This document shows positions 1 through 6,649 of a stretch of DNA of 64,000 nucleotides, one piece after another. Positions within the stretch are counted from its first letter, which is position 1. Every line of letters begins with the position of its first letter. The stretch is from SSSZ01 sp036732025. Its GTDB lineage: Bacteria > Pseudomonadota > Gammaproteobacteria > Burkholderiales > Rhodocyclaceae. Where the stretch lies: assembly GCA_036732025.1 (NCBI GenBank), contig DAINDE010000003.1:62001-126000 (forward strand), written 5' to 3'. Under the pieces are notes generated by a model. The model saw only the letters and a list, made by a program, of their open reading frames with translations, was not told the origin of the DNA and ran no database searches. A program made the position numbers and the translations under genes.

Positions 1-14
1 TCGGGTTAATCGTG

Positions 15-58
15 TCGGACTCATTTCGTCCAACCGTGATGTCATCTTAGGAGTCCGA
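15..58. repeat. 8-bp inverted repeat at left edge
   Basis: TCGGACTC at 15-22 is repeated inverted as GAGTCCGA at 51-58, separated by 28 bases. No gene is recognisable in 1-168. The repeat could be a weak stem or part of an element end cut by the window edge. Function unknown. Confidence 0.3.
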
Positions 59-168
59 TACCAACAGAACGCTGACCCTGGCGTTACGTTTTTGAAAGCC
101 TTTGAAAGCAAAATGTCAGGGAGCAAGAAAGACGATAATGTCATGGTTTGAAATGACATTCGCACTAC

Positions 169-494
169 CTACCTCGTGGAATCTCCTTGCGGATCTTTCC
201 AATGGTGCTGCACGATAAACTCGCGAATGGCACTATTTCCGCCGAGCTTGGGTAAGAATTCGTACGAGGATATTTCAACGTGCGGTTGCGCAATTTCATG
301 GACGTGGACAGTTTCGTACTGCGCCTGTCTGATCGGCACCGGCAGTACCCATTGGCGACCCAGGTTGATGTGCTTCTTGTAGCGATGGCGAGGATCCAGT
401 CGCGGGTTTTGAACTGGATTCGGTGCTGCACAATTCCGACGAAGCAGCGCGAGTAGGATCAGTTGAAGGATGTATTGTTCTTACTGGCTGCCAT
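169..494 (-). pseudogene. Frameshifted small hypothetical protein (possible)
   Basis: On the minus strand a readable frame encodes a protein-like tail containing RHRYKKHINLGRQWVLPVPI and ending EFIVQHHWKDPQGDSTR, preceded by a hydrophobic stretch (ILQLILLALL). The only nearby ATG (492-494, reading MAASK) is in another frame; a one-base change near 475-482 would join them. It may be a small secreted or membrane ICE protein broken by a frameshift. No family was recognised, and it could be a chance open frame. Confidence 0.3.
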
Positions 495-686
495 TCCTCT
501 GGTCCGTATCCGGGCTGACGACACGGCACATGTGCGGGCTGAGGACTTTTAGGATTTGCAGGTCGCCGACAGTGAAATTGGACCGTTTGTGCCCCCGCAG
601 GAATCACGACATGCTGATTCCCGCCGACATGCAGGTGCGTCGATCTGCTGCAAGAGCATACCCGTGATCGGTTGGGTATCGATTCT

Positions 687-998
687 TCAGGCAGACTCTG
701 ATGGTGATGGATCGAAGGTCGGCAGCCCTTCGATCACGGCGGCATCGCTATCAAACTTCAACCAGAAGATGCCGGCTTCTGCCGCGACCTCGAAGATTGT
801 AGCCAAGTCGGCTTCCGTCGGCACCCGGTAACGGGGTACGCCGACATAGATGATGCCGCCGCAGTCGGTCGGGTAGGCGTTGACCGACAATTCGTCATTG
901 GCCAGTTTCAGCCGAGTGCATGAACTCAGGTGCGAGATCGATAACGAGGCCAAAGGTTCAGCCTGCGCTTGCAGGCTTGCCGCAGCGGGTGTTTCCAT
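687..998 (-). CDS. Conserved ICE hypothetical protein (DUF5983-like)
   Basis: Encodes 103 residues with a strong Shine-Dalgarno (AAGGAGG) seven bases or so upstream of the ATG. The body (residues about 20-95) is a compact alpha/beta-looking region with YVGVPRYRVPTEADL. From memory it resembles small DUF5983-type proteins carried by ICEs; that assignment is tentative. It is the last gene of a minus-strand run with the small zinc-ribbon-like gene 13 bases upstream and radC before that, suggesting co-transcription from the leader in front of radC. No catalytic motif is visible. Confidence 0.65.
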   Translation of the reverse strand: METPAAASLQAQAEPLASLSISHLSSCTRLKLANDELSVNAYPTDCGGIIYVGVPRYRVPTEADLATIFEVAAEAGIFWLKFDSDAAVIEGLPTFDPSPSESA

Positions 999-1011
999 GC
1001 GGTCCTCCTTT

Positions 1012-1173
1012 CTATTGATGAGACGTCGACGTGGTATTGGGATGCGTGCCAGTCTGACGACTGAAGTTCATGCCGCAGTCGCGACAACGGAACCAGCGCA
1101 GGCGGCCCAGCGTACCCAACGGCACGCCATCGCCCGCGCAAACAGGGCAATGAGGCAGGATTCTCGTGGACAT
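1012..1173 (-). CDS. Small zinc-ribbon-like protein
   Basis: A 53-residue protein with two CxxC pairs (CPVC near residue 9 and CRDC near residue 30), the layout of a zinc ribbon, and a Ser/Thr/His-rich tail. The start was placed at the ATG reading MSTRILPHC, with GAGAAG upstream, rather than an upstream TTG. It lies between radC and the DUF5983-like gene on the same strand. A nucleic-acid or protein binding role is plausible from the fold only. Function unknown. Confidence 0.55.
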   Translation of the reverse strand: MSTRILPHCPVCAGDGVPLGTLGRLRWFRCRDCGMNFSRQTGTHPNTTSTSHQ

Positions 1174-1271
1174 GATGATCTTCTCATGCGACAGCAAAGG
1201 CGTCCCGACCCGATGAGGTGGGCATGCCTTTGAGCATCGTACGCAACGCGGTTGGCCGGCAGCGCATAGCG

Positions 1272-1853
1272 TTACACCAGCCCGCGTTCGGCAAACGACA
1301 CTACCGTGTCGCCGGCGACGACGAAATGGTCGATCACCCGCACATCCACCAGGCTCAGCGCGTGCTTCAGGTTCTGTGTCAGCAGCTCATCGGCCCGCGA
1401 GGGCTCGGCTTCCCCCGATGGATGGTTGTGCGCAACGGCCAGTGCGGCGGCGTTACGGGCGAGTGCTCCCTTGACCACTTCCCGGGGATAGACGGAGGTC
1501 TGGGTCAGGGTTCCCCGGAACAACTCCTCGGCTTCGATCAGGCGATGCTGGGCGTCCAGGTAGAGCGCCAGGAACACCTCATGCTCAAGGCCAGCGCAAT
1601 ACAGCCGCAGCCAATCGCGCAGGACTTGCGGCGAGGTCATCAGCGGGCCGCTGCGCATCTGCTCACGCAGGTCGCGCAGCAGCAGTTCGCGGGCAATGCC
1701 CAAGCGATTGGCCAAGACGGTATCGGTGGTGCCGAGCGTGCCCAATTGTGCCACGGCATCGCTCACGTGCAAAGGGTTTGCACCCGATGCGCAAACCAGG
1801 GGCGACAGTAATTCGCGGACCAGATCGGCGCGGGACAGGGCAGATAGATTCAT
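1272..1853 (-). CDS. radC: RadC family JAB/MPN-domain protein
   Basis: A 193-residue protein with the RadC C-terminal JAB domain. It carries the JAMM-type motif HNHPSG with downstream PSRADELLT (about residues 142-158), which binds zinc in this family, and lacks the longer N-terminal HhH region of some chromosomal RadC proteins. Despite the name, a repair function is not established; ICE copies are common. A GAGGAG ribosome site precedes the ATG. The leader in front of it is the structured element listed at 1881-1925. Confidence 0.9.
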   Translation of the reverse strand: MNLSALSRADLVRELLSPLVCASGANPLHVSDAVAQLGTLGTTDTVLANRLGIARELLLRDLREQMRSGPLMTSPQVLRDWLRLYCAGLEHEVFLALYLDAQHRLIEAEELFRGTLTQTSVYPREVVKGALARNAAALAVAHNHPSGEAEPSRADELLTQNLKHALSLVDVRVIDHFVVAGDTVVSFAERGLV

Positions 1854-1880
1854 GGCGTTCTCCTCTAGAAAACAAGAAAA

Positions 1881-1925
1881 GCGGGAACGCCACTCCCAAA
1901 GGGGACGAGGTCCCCGCTTGGGATG
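1881..1925 (-). promoter_or_regulatory. radC RNA motif leader (copy 1, upstream of radC)
   Basis: Read on the minus strand this is a nested hairpin: TCCCAAGC, then GGGGAC-loop-GTCCCC, then TTTGGGA, followed by a GTTCCC tail just before the ribosome site of radC. The same architecture recurs in front of four other genes here. It matches the described radC RNA motif, a structured 5' leader found before ICE genes encoding DNA-binding proteins. A regulatory role is inferred from that literature. Confidence 0.75.
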
Positions 1926-1957
1926 AATGTGCGGACCTGGGTCGGCACGATGAATGA

Positions 1958-1979
1958 GGCAGGTATCGACTGCGACGCC
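1958..1979. repeat. 22-bp ICE direct repeat, copy 1
   Basis: Matches the other copies except GGTATCGACTGCGACGCC instead of GGTAACGACTGCGACGCC. It lies about 30 bases upstream of the radC leader on the minus strand. The 330 bases from 1980 to 2310 hold no recognisable gene. Confidence 0.7.
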
Positions 1980-2310
1980 GGCTCGGGGCCAGACTTCATT
2001 CCACGATGGAATGCAGGTATGCCCAGTCAGTTTCCGACACCCCTAGGGGGGATTCAAGGGGATGCAGAGAACGCAACGTTCAAGCGGCCGGAATCCGACG
2101 GGCTTGCGAATGGTGTTGGTGATGAGGGCGTGCCGATCGCTTTCGGGGAGGTGCCGCCAGCTTGGTCAAAATGGCCTACTTGCACTCCAGTGTGACCTGG
2201 ATGCCAGTCTATTGGTACTGCATAAATTTTTTCCGTGACCGCCCTAAAACCCGCGACAAGCCTGAAGAATTTGATCAAGATGAAGGCTCAACCCTTCACT
2301 TCGAACGACC

Positions 2311-2526
2311 ATGATCCGCCTCGGCTCGCAAATTCGACTCACTCGCCGGGAGGTCGAGCGCTTCCGGAAGATCACCGACATCGAGCCGGTGGACATCCGC
2401 ACGCTCGACGACCTGGACGCCTACGTCGCCCGATGCAAGGCGCATTACTGGGGTGTCTCGAAGGACACCCAGTTCCTGCACTGGCTCATCGACCGCGAAT
2501 ACGCCCAGTGCCGTCTGGCGGCGTAG
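2311..2526 (+). CDS. Small ICE protein, paralogue of 4563-4793
   Basis: Encodes 71 residues starting MIRLGSQIRLTRREVERFRK. The first 20 residues align position by position with the plus-strand gene at 4563 (MLRAGDALRFTPDEIEAFRK), so the two appear paralogous. Both lie alone on the plus strand between minus-strand genes that have structured leaders. No good Shine-Dalgarno is seen. The predicted helical N-terminus may bind DNA or protein, but no function is known. Confidence 0.45.
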   Translation: MIRLGSQIRLTRREVERFRKITDIEPVDIRTLDDLDAYVARCKAHYWGVSKDTQFLHWLIDREYAQCRLAA

Positions 2527-2607
2527 CACGGTCGGTTTTCTGCGGGCGACCGCCTTCCCAGCGTTGCTGCCGGGAAGACGTGGCTCCATCGAGTACTGCC
2601 ATCGAAG

Positions 2608-3279
2608 TCACTGGAAGACTCGCGGCTCGATCGTCGCGCCGCGCATGAAGGCGAGGTAGGCGCCGGCCTTGCTTATATCCTGGAAACTGGCGACGACTTC
2701 TTCGCGCCGCAGCGCGTTCCAGGACCGGTCGGCGTCGCCCGAAGGCTTGATGCTCAAGTCGGCTTCGCGGTAGGCGGCATGGCGATACAGGAAGTCGCCC
2801 GATTCCCAATCCACGATGGCCAGGACGCAGGCGCACAGGATGGCGCTGCCGTCATGCTCGCCGGGCTCGATCAGCAAGGGGACCTTCAAACTCCCCGTCG
2901 AGCGGCCGATCCGGCCGACGACATCGTGCTCTTCCAGCCAGGGTTCGCCGGTGCTGGTGTCGCCCAGGATCAGGCGGACCTTTCGTTCATGCGTGCGGCA
3001 GGATTCCAGGACCCTGGCGGCCTTGGCATCGGTGCCGGGATCGAAGTAGGTCGTGCGCGTCAGCGGGGACAGGCTCCAGGCCTGGACGGCTCGGCCATAC
3101 TTTTCGTAGCCGGCGAGGGTCGCGTAGTCCTCGTCCGTGAATGACAGGTCGGCACGGCCCAGCTTGCTGGCGATCTGGTTGGCGTGATCCCGGGCGTTGG
3201 CGAAGCCGAGGCAAGTATAGCCCTCGCCGCAATCGATCACGTAGCGCTGCTGTCCCGCATTGATACTCACCTTGTTCAT
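2608..3279 (-). CDS. Conserved ICE hypothetical protein, 223 aa
   Basis: A 223-residue soluble-looking protein without membrane segments or a recognised catalytic motif. The N-terminus (MNKVSINAGQQRYVIDCGEG) follows an AAGGAACC ribosome site, and a variant of the nested-hairpin leader sits just upstream (3304-3341). It resembles uncharacterised proteins of unknown function in ICE backbones. It is preceded by the small gene at 3392-3634 on the same strand. Confidence 0.6.
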   Translation of the reverse strand: MNKVSINAGQQRYVIDCGEGYTCLGFANARDHANQIASKLGRADLSFTDEDYATLAGYEKYGRAVQAWSLSPLTRTTYFDPGTDAKAARVLESCRTHERKVRLILGDTSTGEPWLEEHDVVGRIGRSTGSLKVPLLIEPGEHDGSAILCACVLAIVDWESGDFLYRHAAYREADLSIKPSGDADRSWNALRREEVVASFQDISKAGAYLAFMRGATIEPRVFQ

Positions 3280-3303
3280 CTGGGGTTCCTTTCGAAATGT
3301 CGT

Positions 3304-3341
3304 GGAACCCCACCCCGTCGGGCGTGAGCCCCACGGGGTTG
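3304..3341 (-). promoter_or_regulatory. radC RNA motif-like leader (copy 2, variant)
   Basis: On the minus strand: CAACCCCGTG, GGGC-loop-GCCC, CGGGGT, then GGGGTTCC and the ribosome site of the 223-aa gene. The outer ACCCCG/CGGGGT and inner GGGC/GCCC pairings conserve the architecture with different bases from the radC copy, which supports a folded RNA. It is the most divergent of the five. Confidence 0.55.
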
Positions 3342-3391
3342 TTGCGTGTCCGGCAGGCCGGAGGTCGGCGAGCCGGTGGTGTCGCTGCGAC

Positions 3392-3634
3392 TCAGGCCGC
3401 CTGCGCCACTGCCTGGAATCCTTGCGCCAAGGCGCCGGCCTCGGTGGCGACGACGACCTGGTCGGACAGCAAGCGGTCCAGCTTCAGCAGCAGGGCGTCG
3501 GCGTGCTCCTGGTCATCCGGGTAGAGGGACGGGCGCAGTTTCTCGACCTCCTTCTTGATGAGGCGAAGCTCTGGGACGTTGGCGCGCTCAGCGTGCGCTT
3601 CGATGGCGTTCAGGATGGCGGTGATAGTGATCAT
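3392..3634 (-). CDS. Small ICE hypothetical protein, 80 aa
   Basis: Start placed at MITITAILNAIEAH because GGAAG lies six bases upstream; a further upstream ATG lacks one. The 80-residue product is mostly helical, with heptad-like leucines (NVPELRLIKKEVEKL and LLLKLDRLL) that suggest a small helical bundle. No family recognised. It sits between two minus-strand backbone genes. Confidence 0.5.
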   Translation of the reverse strand: MITITAILNAIEAHAERANVPELRLIKKEVEKLRPSLYPDDQEHADALLLKLDRLLSDQVVVATEAGALAQGFQAVAQAA

Positions 3635-3918
3635 CAAAGGCTTCCTTTCATTGCTAGAAAATTGGGCCGGCATGCCAGGAGCAGATCGGCGGGCGGGGTT
3701 TGGCCCGACGCGCGCAGACGGTGTAGCGGGCGGGTGCGGGCGCCCCGCGAAGTCGCCTTACCGGCGTTCACGGGCACTCGATGCGGTGTGCGGAGATCGG
3801 GACGAGCACCGCACGCACCGCTGGGGGAACAGCGGGCGTGGGCGTTCGGCGATCCGGATGCGACGGCGGGTGCCGCCGCATCACAGGCCGGGCCGGTGAT
3901 GGCCTGGCGCTTCTCGGG

Positions 3919-4434
3919 TCAGGCGGCCGAGCGCGGTGTTTTTGCGCTGGGCGAGGCCTGGGCTTCAGTGGATGCGGGTAACGGATCGGGCGCAGACTGG
4001 GCCGCCTGTTGCTCGAAGGCCGTGTGTGCCGTCGTGAACTCGGTTTCCCGAGCAAGGCGGCGCACTTGGGCCACGGCCGGCTCCTTGACCCCTTCGGGCA
4101 GGCATTCGACGGCGATGTCGCTGCCGTAACGCAGACCCTTCTGCAGACTGTGCAGCGGCCGGACGAACAGGCCGTGGCAGAGCCAGCGGATGAACTGACC
4201 GATCCGCTTGTTGCGTGCCTGACGGGCCTTGTGCCGACGCAGGGATTCCTTGCAGCACAGGTACAACGCCAGATGGGCACGCTTCATTTCGGGATCGGAC
4301 TCGAGCTGGGCCATGACTTCCGTCGCGATGGCCGGATCACGGCCGACGCGCTGGTAGAAGCCGACCCAGGCACGCTCTTCCTCGGACTCGATACCGGAGC
4401 GCCGGGGGCGAGGACGGGGTTTCTCAAGGGACAT
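3919..4434 (-). CDS. ICE hypothetical protein, 171 aa
   Basis: Start placed at MSLEKPRPRPRRSG, with GGAG upstream and the nested-hairpin leader directly before it; a longer upstream reading would run through that leader. The product has a basic N-terminus, a helical middle (residues about 20-120, with LALYLCCKESLRRHKARQAR) and a low-complexity Ala/Pro-rich tail. No catalytic motif is visible and function is unknown. Confidence 0.55.
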   Translation of the reverse strand: MSLEKPRPRPRRSGIESEEERAWVGFYQRVGRDPAIATEVMAQLESDPEMKRAHLALYLCCKESLRRHKARQARNKRIGQFIRWLCHGLFVRPLHSLQKGLRYGSDIAVECLPEGVKEPAVAQVRRLARETEFTTAHTAFEQQAAQSAPDPLPASTEAQASPSAKTPRSAA

Positions 4435-4459
4435 GATGTCTTCTCCAAAGACGAATAGA

Positions 4460-4506
4460 GGGAACACCTGTCCCTGGTCGGGGAGGCGGTGGACTCCCCG
4501 GGGTTG
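4460..4506 (-). promoter_or_regulatory. radC RNA motif leader (copy 3)
   Basis: Minus strand: CAACCCC, GGGGAG-loop-CTCCCC, AGGGACAGGTGTTCCC, then the GGAG ribosome site and ATG of the 171-aa protein. The inner six-base stem and the GTGTTCCC tail match copies 4 and 5. Confidence 0.7.
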
Positions 4507-4562
4507 CACGGACATGCGGCGCTGCTAAGCTGAACGCTCACAGATCAAGAGGTGCCCACACC

Positions 4563-4793
4563 ATGCTGCGTGCAGGCGATGCGCTACGGTTCACGCCCGA
4601 CGAAATCGAGGCCTTCCGAAAACTCGGTCTCGACTTCGACGGGGCGCGAACACAGGGCGACATCGACCAGGCATTGGCCCGATGGACCGACACGCTGAAC
4701 GAGGAACGTCCCGATCTGCTGGAAAAGATCGCTGCGGCAATGGCGAAGGCCAGGGGCATCCCGCTACCCGCGCGCTTGACGCGGATACGTTGA
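4563..4793 (+). CDS. Small ICE protein, paralogue of 2311-2526
   Basis: Encodes 76 residues. Its first 20 residues (MLRAGDALRFTPDEIEAFRK) correspond to those of the 71-aa protein at 2311, with a different C-terminal part containing a helical NEERPDLLEKIAAAMAKARG segment. It is plus-strand, divergent from the 171-aa gene, and overlaps the 3' end of the gene at 4764-4988 tail to tail by 30 bases. An AGAGG lies upstream of the ATG. Function unknown. Confidence 0.5.
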   Translation: MLRAGDALRFTPDEIEAFRKLGLDFDGARTQGDIDQALARWTDTLNEERPDLLEKIAAAMAKARGIPLPARLTRIR

Positions 4794-4988
4794 TGCGGCG
4801 TGCCTGCCGTTGTCCTCGGCAATTCTCATCCAGCGGTCGGCGATCCGGTCCAGGTAGACCAGATCGTCGGCTTCGATCTCGCCCGACTCTCGCAAGCGGG
4901 CGATCACCTCCTTGACCAGGGACGGATCGTCCTTGGCCAGTTGGATCACAGTGGCGGCAATGCGCCGGCGGTAGAGGCTGATCGGCAT
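4764..4988 (-). CDS. Small ICE hypothetical protein, 74 aa
   Basis: Start placed at MPISLYRRRIAATV, two bases after the stop of the 58-aa gene, which suggests translational coupling. The product is charged and helical (LAKDDPSLVKEVIARLRESG). The DPSLVKEV segment is faintly like DPAIATEV in the 171-aa protein nearby. No function recognised. Confidence 0.5.
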   Translation of the reverse strand: MPISLYRRRIAATVIQLAKDDPSLVKEVIARLRESGEIEADDLVYLDRIADRWMRIAEDNGRHAASTYPRQARG

Positions 4989-4990
4989 GA

Positions 4991-5167
4991 TCAGCCGCCT
5001 GACGCGCGGGACTCGGAAGCGCAGCCGGAGCGCCCGGGGGCGTTGGGCTGCAGCTTCAGCAACGCCGGCACGGCGGGCGTGCGAACAGCGGGCGTCCGGG
5101 CATGTCCGGAGCCTCCCAGCAGTACGGCGACCGGGCGCGACTCTCTCGTTACAGGGATTGCGAACAT
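4991..5167 (-). CDS. Small ICE hypothetical protein, 58 aa
   Basis: Starts MFAIPVTRESRPVAVLLGG after a strong GAAGGAG ribosome site and the best-formed copy of the nested-hairpin leader. The rest is Ala/Pro/Arg-rich with a VRTPAVPALL segment. It is the first gene of a two-gene unit with the 74-aa gene. Short and unrecognised, but the leader and ribosome site argue that it is translated. Confidence 0.5.
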   Translation of the reverse strand: MFAIPVTRESRPVAVLLGGSGHARTPAVRTPAVPALLKLQPNAPGRSGCASESRASGG

Positions 5168-5190
5168 GGTGTTCTCCTTCAGGAATGGAA

Positions 5191-5238
5191 GGGAACACCC
5201 ATCCCTGGCGGGGAACTTGGGGTTCCCCGTTCGGGATG
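5191..5238 (-). promoter_or_regulatory. radC RNA motif leader (copy 4)
   Basis: Minus strand: ATCCCGAAC, GGGGAAC-loop-GTTCCCC, GCCAGGGAT, then GGTGTTCCC and the ribosome site. Outer ATCCC/GGGAT and inner seven-base stem are perfect, making this the clearest example of the nested structure. Confidence 0.75.
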
Positions 5239-5969
5239 CTCCGCCGTGGACGGCAGAGCGGCTCGGCGACGTGCCAGGCGGCACGTGCAGGATGAAGGCC
5301 CACGGTTCTTGCGAACGGGCCTTCGCTCGATGCCGATCGACCCGAAGGTCGCGCGGCAGGACACTGCGTTCAGCCGGGTGGCTGAGCAAGACACACGGCC
5401 ATAGACATGGCCGGCCCCGATCGAAGCCGGGTATCCTTGAGGCAGGTAACGACTGCGACGCCAGCTAGGCTGGACTTCAGGGCGACCGGGGTCGCCGATG
5501 AAGGCTGTGCAGACGCGATGTCCGCAGAAAGCCCTTGCAGTATGGCGCCAGGATCAATCGAGGTTCAAGGCCGCGGTAGGAATTGCCACCCGCAAGCGCC
5601 TGGAATTCGGGGCGATCCCCGTAAGTGGCATTCAAGTCCTTGTGTGGAGTCCGGTCGCTCGTAACCACCGAAACCGATCCAGAATGCTCTGCGTCAGCGG
5701 TTTGTCGTGACGGGCGTCCCGACGACATGAACAAGCGGCCGACCGGAATCGACCCGAGGCTATGTGCTAAAAGGTATTAACAGGGAGCGGTGGAAAATTT
5801 TGGTCTCGCGAAGCCGCTACCGATTCTTATTAGTGGGGTTCGACTGTCGCCAAGATTCGATAGCATTGCCTAAAGTGGGAAATCGAGTTGGCTAGTAAGG
5901 GTATTCCCGCGTTCGTATTACACATTGCTTCGTCCCACTCCGGCCACTCGGCTTGCTGCAAACCGGACA
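5239..5969. other. Region without a recognisable gene
   Basis: About 730 bases with no supportable coding region. It holds one copy of the 22-bp repeat (5441-5462), followed by a small hairpin (CCAGCTAGGCTGG). The ICE backbone appears to end here and the metal-resistance block begins after a recombinase remnant. Confidence 0.5.
5441..5462. repeat. 22-bp ICE direct repeat, copy 2
   Basis: Contains GGTAACGACTGCGACGCC preceded by GGCA, identical to copy 4. It lies about 200 bases upstream (minus-strand sense) of leader copy 4, comparable in order to copy 1. Confidence 0.75.
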
Positions 5970-6071
5970 CCCAGTAGCGGACATGGGTCCATCGAGGCCA
6001 CCACTATCTATCTCGACGCCGAGGACGACCTGCATCACGAAAAGACGACCGGCCAAAAAGTGGAGCGCTGA
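5970..6071 (+). pseudogene. Tyrosine recombinase C-terminal remnant
   Basis: The plus-strand frame reads GHGSIEATTIYLDAEDDLHH and ends at a TGA (6069-6071). This matches the end of the tyrosine-recombinase fold, where an LGH box and the catalytic Tyr in a TTxIY context occur. Nothing upstream supplies the rest of the enzyme. It is probably a remnant marking an old recombination junction at the edge of the metal block. Confidence 0.55.
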
Positions 6072-6120
6072 CCTATTTCCTAGCTGCTCGGAACGTTTCA
6101 ACTGCTGCAAGTGACCTCGT

Positions 6121-6561
6121 TTACAGCCCTGATTGCCCGCCCCGCACGCCGTCGGTACGCGGTTGAGATAGGCTATTGAGTATCCCGCAATCCCTGGCCT
6201 GCCGGGAAGCTCCGCACAATCCTCGCAACGCCCGCAGTTGCTGTTGGAGCCGCTGAAGCTCGTCAATGCGGGCGGTGACCTGGCCGATATGGGTGTCCAA
6301 CAGCGCATTGACCGCTTCGCAGTCGGCGTCGGGAGCATCGTGAAAGCGCAACAGGACACGAATCTCGTCGAGGGTCATATCCAGCGACCTGCAACGACGG
6401 ATGAATGACAACCGCTCCACGTGCTGCCCGGTATAGAGACGGTAGTTGCCGTCGGAACGAGCGGGCGCAGGCAGCAAGCCTTCGTGCTCGTAATAGCGGA
6501 TCGTTTCGATGGGGCAGCCAGTCCGCTTTGCCAATTCCCCGATCTTCACCGTCGTCTGCAT
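6121..6561 (-). CDS. cadR: Cd(II)/Pb(II)-responsive MerR-type regulator
   Basis: A 146-residue MerR-family protein starting MQTTVKIGELAKRTG. The N-terminal winged helix (residues 5-70) precedes a dimerisation helix. Cys81, Cys116 and Cys125, the last two in LRGLCGASRQARDCGIL, match the metal ligands of CadR/PbrR regulators. It is divergent from cadA with the spaced operator-promoter between them, so it should distort that promoter when bound to Cd, Pb or Zn. The C-terminus extends about 15 residues past the conserved part. Confidence 0.9.
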   Translation of the reverse strand: MQTTVKIGELAKRTGCPIETIRYYEHEGLLPAPARSDGNYRLYTGQHVERLSFIRRCRSLDMTLDEIRVLLRFHDAPDADCEAVNALLDTHIGQVTARIDELQRLQQQLRALRGLCGASRQARDCGILNSLSQPRTDGVRGGQSGL

Positions 6562-6581
6562 GTTTTTCTCCTCAGCAGGCC

Positions 6582-6612
6582 TTGACTCTATAGTAGCTAT
6601 AGGGTGTGGAAT
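6582..6612 (+). promoter_or_regulatory. cadA promoter with CadR operator
   Basis: A -35 TTGACT (6582-6587) and -10 TGGAAT (6607-6612) are 19 bp apart, the over-long spacing typical of MerR-family promoters. The spacer contains the imperfect dyad ACTCTATAG-TAG-CTATAGGGT. Because the -10 overlaps the ATG at 6611, that codon cannot be the translation start, which favours the ATG at 6650. Confidence 0.8.
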
Positions 6613-6649
6613 GAACAATGAGCAAACATGGAGATGCCCTGAGTCCCGA

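Noticed and set aside
6611..6649. ATG at 6611 as the cadA start
   Set aside because: It overlaps the -10 box of the CadR-controlled promoter, so the transcript would begin after it.
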